NCBI RefSeq assembly: GCF_039839375.1
Contig: NZ_JBDOQU010000005.1
Span: forward strand, 124,001-188,000
Source: JBDOQU01 sp039839375
GTDB taxonomy: Bacteria; Pseudomonadota; Alphaproteobacteria; DSM-16000; Inquilinaceae
Length of the DNA stretch: 64,000 nt
Reading direction: 5' to 3'
Made by a program: the position numbers and the translations under genes
The notes under the pieces: model-generated
Database searches by the model: none
What the model was told of the DNA's origin: nothing
The model's input: the letters and a program-made list of their open reading frames with translations, nothing else
Part shown: positions 60,334 through 64,000 of the stretch, piece by piece
Position numbering within the stretch: the first letter of the stretch is position 1
How the letters are laid out: each line of letters starts with the position of its first letter

Positions 60334-61029
60334 TTAGCCCTCCAGGGCGGGGTTGGCAAGCATGGCCGCCCCGGCTTTTCGGTCTGACTGACAGGCGATG
60401 TAATAGCGCCAGAGAAGCAGGCTGGCGGCCGTGCGTCGGGGGCGCCAGCGATTGGCCTCGGTGCGCAGCTCGTCGGCGGTCGGCCGACGATCCAGCCCGG
60501 CCAGCCATTGCCAGCCGACCAGCAGCGCGAGGTCGGCCGCCGGCAGCACGTCCCGCCGGCCCAGCGCCCAGAGAAGATAGTTCTCCGCGCTCCACTGGCC
60601 GATGCCCTTCATCCGGCACAGTGCCTCGATGACGACCTCGTCCTCCAGATGGTCGAGCGCGTCCAGTTCCAGCCGGCCCTCCGCCAGCGCGGCAGCGAGC
60701 GCGCGGCCATAGGCGGTCTTCTGCCGGCTGAACCCGCACGCCTTCAGCGCATCGTCCTCGACGGCCAGGAAGCTTTCGGGCGTCAGGGGAGACACGGTCT
60801 CCTTCAGACGCCGCCACATCGCGGCGGCGGACGCCGTCGACACCTGCTGTTCCAGGATGATGTGAAGCAGCGTCCCGAATCCGGACGGCCGCAGCGGAAT
60901 GTCGAAATCGCCGGCGGCCTGCGCCGCCTTCGCGAACAGCGGCTCCGCCGCCGCCAGCGCGGCGATGTCCTCGTGCAGCGCCGCGGCGCGGTCGGCGGTC
61001 GTCGGGGAAGGTCGGCTTCCGTCAGCCAA
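60334..61029 (-). CDS. DNA-3-methyladenine glycosylase II-like (HhH-GPD) protein
   Basis: This 231-residue protein is of the helix-hairpin-helix GPD superfamily, AlkA-like. The HhH motif is LCRMKGIGQWSAENYLLWAL, and the catalytic aspartate is in LPAADLALLVGWQWL. TLLHIILEQQVSTASAAAMW is also a family hallmark. It removes alkylated bases from DNA as the first step of base-excision repair. The ATG overlaps purS by 8 bases and purQ follows after 9 bases, so it is embedded in the purine operon. Confidence 0.9.
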   Translation of the reverse strand: MADGSRPSPTTADRAAALHEDIAALAAAEPLFAKAAQAAGDFDIPLRPSGFGTLLHIILEQQVSTASAAAMWRRLKETVSPLTPESFLAVEDDALKACGFSRQKTAYGRALAAALAEGRLELDALDHLEDEVVIEALCRMKGIGQWSAENYLLWALGRRDVLPAADLALLVGWQWLAGLDRRPTADELRTEANRWRPRRTAASLLLWRYYIACQSDRKAGAAMLANPALEG

Positions 61030-61261
61030 CGTGGATCGCGTAGCTCTCGATCACCGGGTTGACCAGCAGGGTCCGGCACATCGCCTCGACCCGCTCTCGC
61101 GCCTTGGCGGGATCGGTCTCCTCGACGTCCAGCTCGATCAGCTTGCCCTGCCGGACCTCGCCGACGCCGTCGAAGCCCAGGCCCCGCAGCGCATTGCCGA
61201 TGGCGCGGCCCTGGGGGTCCAGGACGCCGTTCTTCAGTGTGATTTCAACGCGAGCCTTCAC
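61022..61261 (-). CDS. purS: Phosphoribosylformylglycinamidine synthase subunit PurS
   Basis: This 79-residue subunit starts VKARVEITLKNGVLDPQGRA and contains GFDGVGEVRQGKLIELDVEE, both typical of PurS. It bridges PurL and PurQ. The GTG start at 61261 overlaps the purC stop (GTGA). Longer in-frame extensions run into purC and are not credible. Confidence 0.94.
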   Translation of the reverse strand: MKARVEITLKNGVLDPQGRAIGNALRGLGFDGVGEVRQGKLIELDVEETDPAKARERVEAMCRTLLVNPVIESYAIHVG

Positions 61262-62037
61262 GACGCGGCCTGACCTTCCTTGCCTTCCAGGCGGATTTCC
61301 GTCACGTCGCCCTCGGGAAGGATGCCCAGACGCCGCGCGACCTCGCGATAGGCGTCCTCGACCTTCCCCAGATCGTGGCGGAAACGATCCTTGTCCATCT
61401 TCTCGTTCGTGGTCACGTCCCACAAACGGCAATTGTCCGGGCTGATCTCGTCGGCCAGCACGATTCGCATGTCGCCATGCTCGTTATAGAGCCGCCCGAA
61501 CTCCAGCTTGAAGTCCACCAGCTTCAGACCGATGCCAAGGAAAAGGCCCGACAGGTAGTCGTTGATCCGAAGGGTCAGCGACATCATGTCGTCCAGATCC
61601 TGCGGGGCGGCCCAGCCGAAGGCGGTGATGTGCTCCTCCGTCACCATCGGGTCGCCCAGATCGTCGGACTTGTAATAATACTCGATGATGGAGCGGGGCA
61701 GGGAGGTGCCCTCCGCGATGCCGAACCGCTTGGAGATGCTGCCGGCGGCGACGTTCCGGACCACCACCTCGATCGGAATGATCTCAACTTCGTAAACGAG
61801 TTGTTCGCGCATGTTGAGGCGCCGCATGAAGTGAGTGGGCACCCCGATATCGTTGAGGCGCGTCATCAGATATTCCGATATCCGATTGTTCAGCACGCCC
61901 TTGCCGGAGATCGTGCCACGCTTCTGGTTGTTGAAGGCGGTCGCGTCGTCCTTGAAGTACTGCACCAGCGTGCCGGGTTCCGGTCCTTCGAAGAGAACCT
62001 TCGCCTTGCCTTCGTAAATCCGCCTGCGACGGCTCAT
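61258..62037 (-). CDS. purC: SAICAR synthetase
   Basis: This 259-residue ATP-dependent enzyme joins CAIR and aspartate to SAICAR. It has the N-terminal RRRRIYEGKAKVLFEG with the P-loop-like EGKAK, and the central IPIEVVVRNVAAGS and LVDFKLEFG signature segments. It is the first gene of the purine operon, and a good promoter lies 65 bases upstream. Confidence 0.96.
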   Translation of the reverse strand: MSRRRRIYEGKAKVLFEGPEPGTLVQYFKDDATAFNNQKRGTISGKGVLNNRISEYLMTRLNDIGVPTHFMRRLNMREQLVYEVEIIPIEVVVRNVAAGSISKRFGIAEGTSLPRSIIEYYYKSDDLGDPMVTEEHITAFGWAAPQDLDDMMSLTLRINDYLSGLFLGIGLKLVDFKLEFGRLYNEHGDMRIVLADEISPDNCRLWDVTTNEKMDKDRFRHDLGKVEDAYREVARRLGILPEGDVTEIRLEGKEGQAAS

Positions 62038-62101
62038 GATGCGTGCCTTCCAACGATAAGGGGCGGCTGCGTTCTATCACCGCGCCGCCCGTTCGTCCGC
62101 T

Positions 62102-62130
62102 GATATAGCAAGTCCCGCGGCCGGGCTCAA
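62102..62130 (-). promoter_or_regulatory. Promoter of the purC operon
   Basis: On the minus strand TTGAGC (62130-62125), a 17-base spacer and TATATC (62107-62102) form a promoter with an extended TGC immediately before the -10 box. Transcription would start about 60 bases before purC. Confidence 0.6.
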
Positions 62131-62192
62131 TCAACCGCTCGCGTGTCGGTGCGCATGGGACCGATGCGATGAGGCCATGCCCCCGTCTCCCC

Positions 62193-62221
62193 ATGACCTC
62201 TTTGCGCGGACAGACTATATA
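62193..62221 (+). promoter_or_regulatory. Candidate promoter of the zeta subunit gene
   Basis: ATGACC (62193-62198), a 17-base spacer and TATATA (62216-62221) lie 63 bases upstream of the start codon. Confidence 0.5.
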
Positions 62222-62283
62222 TGATCTCAGGAGTGAATAGTTCCGGACAGACAATACGAAGCCATTCGAAGGAAAGAAGCGGG

Positions 62284-62613
62284 ATGACCACGTTCGACGA
62301 GCGCAAGAAGGCTTTCGAGGCGAAGTACCAGCACGATCAGGAACTGCTGTTCAAGATCGGCAACCGGCGCAACAGGCTGCTGGGACTGTGGGCCGGCGAA
62401 CTGATGGGCATGGCCTCCAAGGACGCCGACGCCTATGCGCGGGAGGTGGTGATCTCCGACATCGACAAGCCCGGCGATGACGATGTCCACGACAAGGTCT
62501 ATGCCGACCTTCAGGAGAAGAAGATCGACCTGTCCGACCATCGCCTGCGCAAGATGATGGACGAGCTTCTGCACGTCGCGCATGAGCAGATCATGACAGA
62601 GATCAAATCCTAG
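62284..62613 (+). CDS. ATP synthase F1 inhibitor, zeta subunit (DUF1476)
   Basis: This 109-residue protein starts MTTFDERKKAFEAKYQHDQE and continues FKIGNRRNRLLGLWAGELMG, a near-exact DUF1476 pattern. It inhibits ATP hydrolysis by the F1Fo-ATPase in alphaproteobacteria through its N-terminal region, functionally like mitochondrial IF1. The ATG at 62284 is preceded by a purine-rich ggaaagaag. It is followed after 6 bases by the membrane protein gene. Confidence 0.95.
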   Translation: MTTFDERKKAFEAKYQHDQELLFKIGNRRNRLLGLWAGELMGMASKDADAYAREVVISDIDKPGDDDVHDKVYADLQEKKIDLSDHRLRKMMDELLHVAHEQIMTEIKS

Positions 62614-62619
62614 AAGACG

Positions 62620-64000
62620 GTGACGGCGTTCCGTCGCCACGAATTGCGCCGGGCCGCACTGTTCCTGACCGGCGGCGCGACGCTGGCCCTGGAACTCGTC
62701 GCGTCGCGGATCATGACGCCCTATTTCGGCGTCAGCCTCTTCATCTGGACGGGCATCCTATCGGTCACGCTCGCCTGCCTCGCGCTCGGCTACTGGCTCG
62801 GCGGCAGGGTCGGACGGCGCGTAACCCCGGCGGAGGCCGAGGGGCTGTTCGGCATGGCCCCCGCGGCGGCCGGCATCGCCCTCGTCCTGGCCGGGCTCGC
62901 CTATCCGACGGCGCTGCCGGCCCTGGCGTCCGCCCATCTGATCGCCGGCGCGCTGACCGGCAGCCTGCTTCTCCTGGGCCCCGCCCTTGTCCTGCTTTCG
63001 GCGATGAACCCGCTTCTGGTGGCGGCGGAGGCTCAAGTGGGTGGCGACGCCGGGTCGGGATCGGTCTTCGCCTTCTCCACGGTCGGGTCGGTCGCGGGCG
63101 TGTTCGCGGCCGCCTTCCTCCTGATCCCCAATTTGCGGAATTTCGATTCCTACCTGCTGGTCGCCGGGGCTCTCGCCATCGTCTCGCTGGCCTGGGCGCT
63201 CGCGGCAAGGCCCGTCGCCCGGCAGACGCGAAGCCTCTGCGCGACCCTTTCCATCGTCGCCCTGGCGGCGGGCGGATTCGCGTGGACGCTCCAGAAGGAG
63301 GCGCAGGCCGCGCTGGCCGGCCATCCGAACCTCGGCTACCGGATCGTGGATGTGGAGCCGACACCGCTCGCCACCCTGAAGGTGGTGGATATCGGCCGTA
63401 ACCCTATCTCGGACGCCACGCAGCGCGTGCTGTTCGCCGACGGGATGAACATGGGGGCGGAGGACGGGGAGGGGCATCCCACCGTCGCCTTCGCCTACGC
63501 CTTGGAGCGCATCGCGCTCGCCCATCCCGATCCCCAATCGATCCTCGTCCTGGGGCTGGGCATGGGCGCCGCGCCGGACCTACTGGTCGATCGCGGGTTT
63601 GCCGTTGACGTGGTGGAGATCAACCCCGGCGTGGTCGAGGTCGCCGTGGAGCATTTCGGGTTCGACGCAGGAAGGGTCGACATCTACCGCCAAGACGCCC
63701 GGATCTTCGCCCGCAACTGCCCGCGCCGCTACGACGCGGTGCTGATGGACCTCTTCTCCGGCGACGGCATCCCGGACCATCTGGTGACGGCGGAATTCTT
63801 CGCCGCCATCCGCGACCGATGCCTGGCCGAAGGTGGGGTGGTCGGCTTCAACACCTTCATGTCGGCCGCAGTCCCGGTGGCGGAGACTTCGCTGGTCGCG
63901 ACCATCGTCCATGCGCTGGGCGCGGTGACGGTGATGCCGGACTGGAACAGCGACGGACGCAGCGGCAACGTCTACATCTCCACGACGCCCGATCTCGGCG
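62620..64000 (+). CDS. Spermidine synthase-like membrane protein (partial, cut by window end)
   Basis: The frame from the GTG at 62620 is open to the window end, giving at least 460 residues. The N-terminal half is a set of about seven hydrophobic helices beginning LFLTGGATLALELVASRIM. The C-terminal half is a spermidine synthase-type fold with LVLGLGMGAAPDLLVDRG, VVEINPGVVEVA and YDAVLMDLFSGDGIPDHL. Such fused MFS/spermidine-synthase proteins are common, but aminopropyl transfer is unproven for most. The start codon is uncertain because the ribosome binding site is weak. Confidence 0.85.
   Translation, partial: MTAFRRHELRRAALFLTGGATLALELVASRIMTPYFGVSLFIWTGILSVTLACLALGYWLGGRVGRRVTPAEAEGLFGMAPAAAGIALVLAGLAYPTALPALASAHLIAGALTGSLLLLGPALVLLSAMNPLLVAAEAQVGGDAGSGSVFAFSTVGSVAGVFAAAFLLIPNLRNFDSYLLVAGALAIVSLAWALAARPVARQTRSLCATLSIVALAAGGFAWTLQKEAQAALAGHPNLGYRIVDVEPTPLATLKVVDIGRNPISDATQRVLFADGMNMGAEDGEGHPTVAFAYALERIALAHPDPQSILVLGLGMGAAPDLLVDRGFAVDVVEINPGVVEVAVEHFGFDAGRVDIYRQDARIFARNCPRRYDAVLMDLFSGDGIPDHLVTAEFFAAIRDRCLAEGGVVGFNTFMSAAVPVAETSLVATIVHALGAVTVMPDWNSDGRSGNVYISTTPDLG

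Noticed and set aside
61262..61432. Longer N-terminus for purS reaching into purC
   Set aside because: The extra residues are arginine/glycine-rich and unlike any PurS; the GTG at 61261 overlapping the purC stop gives the standard length.

Overview
This 64 kb window is GC-rich chromosomal DNA from an alphaproteobacterium. The evidence is a PopZ-type DUF2497 protein, a DUF1476 (zeta) ATP synthase inhibitor, an NDUFS4-like complex I subunit, an Aap-type general amino acid transporter, the pcm-tolC-popZ-valS neighbourhood, class II DAHP synthase and a purC-purS-purQ-purL-bolA-grxD block. A Rhodospirillales-like or related deep lineage is my guess; the sequence alone does not fix the order. I see no phage, plasmid, transposase or CRISPR genes. 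The window is almost entirely housekeeping and transport genes with many dispersed intergenic repeats.

Layout. 1-5213 (minus): a molybdenum hydroxylase operon coxG-coxS-coxL-coxM-coxD. Its large subunit carries the form II signature AYRGAGR, and a pair of repeats separates coxM from coxD. 5410-8144: a CitMHS/NhaD-type antiporter, a GFA-domain protein and a universal stress protein. 8217-11650 (minus): thiamine transporter thiBPQ under a TPP riboswitch. 11982-14252: a DUF192 protein, a small secreted protein, an O-methyltransferase, tRNA-Pro, a complex I accessory subunit and tRNA-Arg. 14338-15974 (minus): metC-hisI, whose hisI 3' end runs into a repeat. 16247-20489: aapJQMP. 20543-24439 (minus): a NUDIX hydrolase gene, then cysK, alaX, sseA and a GNAT gene, the last four joined by 4-base overlaps.

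24784-30520 holds a peptide ABC transporter with a Tat-exported binding protein and a fused double ATPase. 30676-32611 holds an XRE regulator, a small secreted protein, a DUF488 protein, tRNA-Asn and tRNA-Cys. 32858-38814 runs through a Pcm-like methyltransferase, rhodanese, tolC, popZ and valS. 39134-44967 has an exo/endonuclease-family protein, succinate-semialdehyde dehydrogenase, glutathione reductase and class II DAHP synthase. 45037-50818 joins NAD salvage (pncB-like, nadE) to gltX and cysS. 50866-54304 is citramalate synthase, an unusual Moco-domain/pentapeptide-repeat fusion and trmJ. Then come a DUF1330 gene, rpsD with a long leader, and rarD. 56851-62037 (minus) is purC-purS-alkA-like-purQ-purL-bolA-grxD. 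The window ends with the zeta subunit and a truncated spermidine-synthase-like membrane protein.

The main non-gene signal is three dispersed inverted-repeat families. One has five copies built from two hairpins and a T-rich joint, one is a long hairpin that has entered the hisI reading frame and abuts the valS stop codon, and one is a short hairpin near 43240. The most unusual coding features are the Moco/pentapeptide fusion, the Pcm-like protein lacking the canonical substrate motif, and the DNA glycosylase gene embedded in the purine operon.
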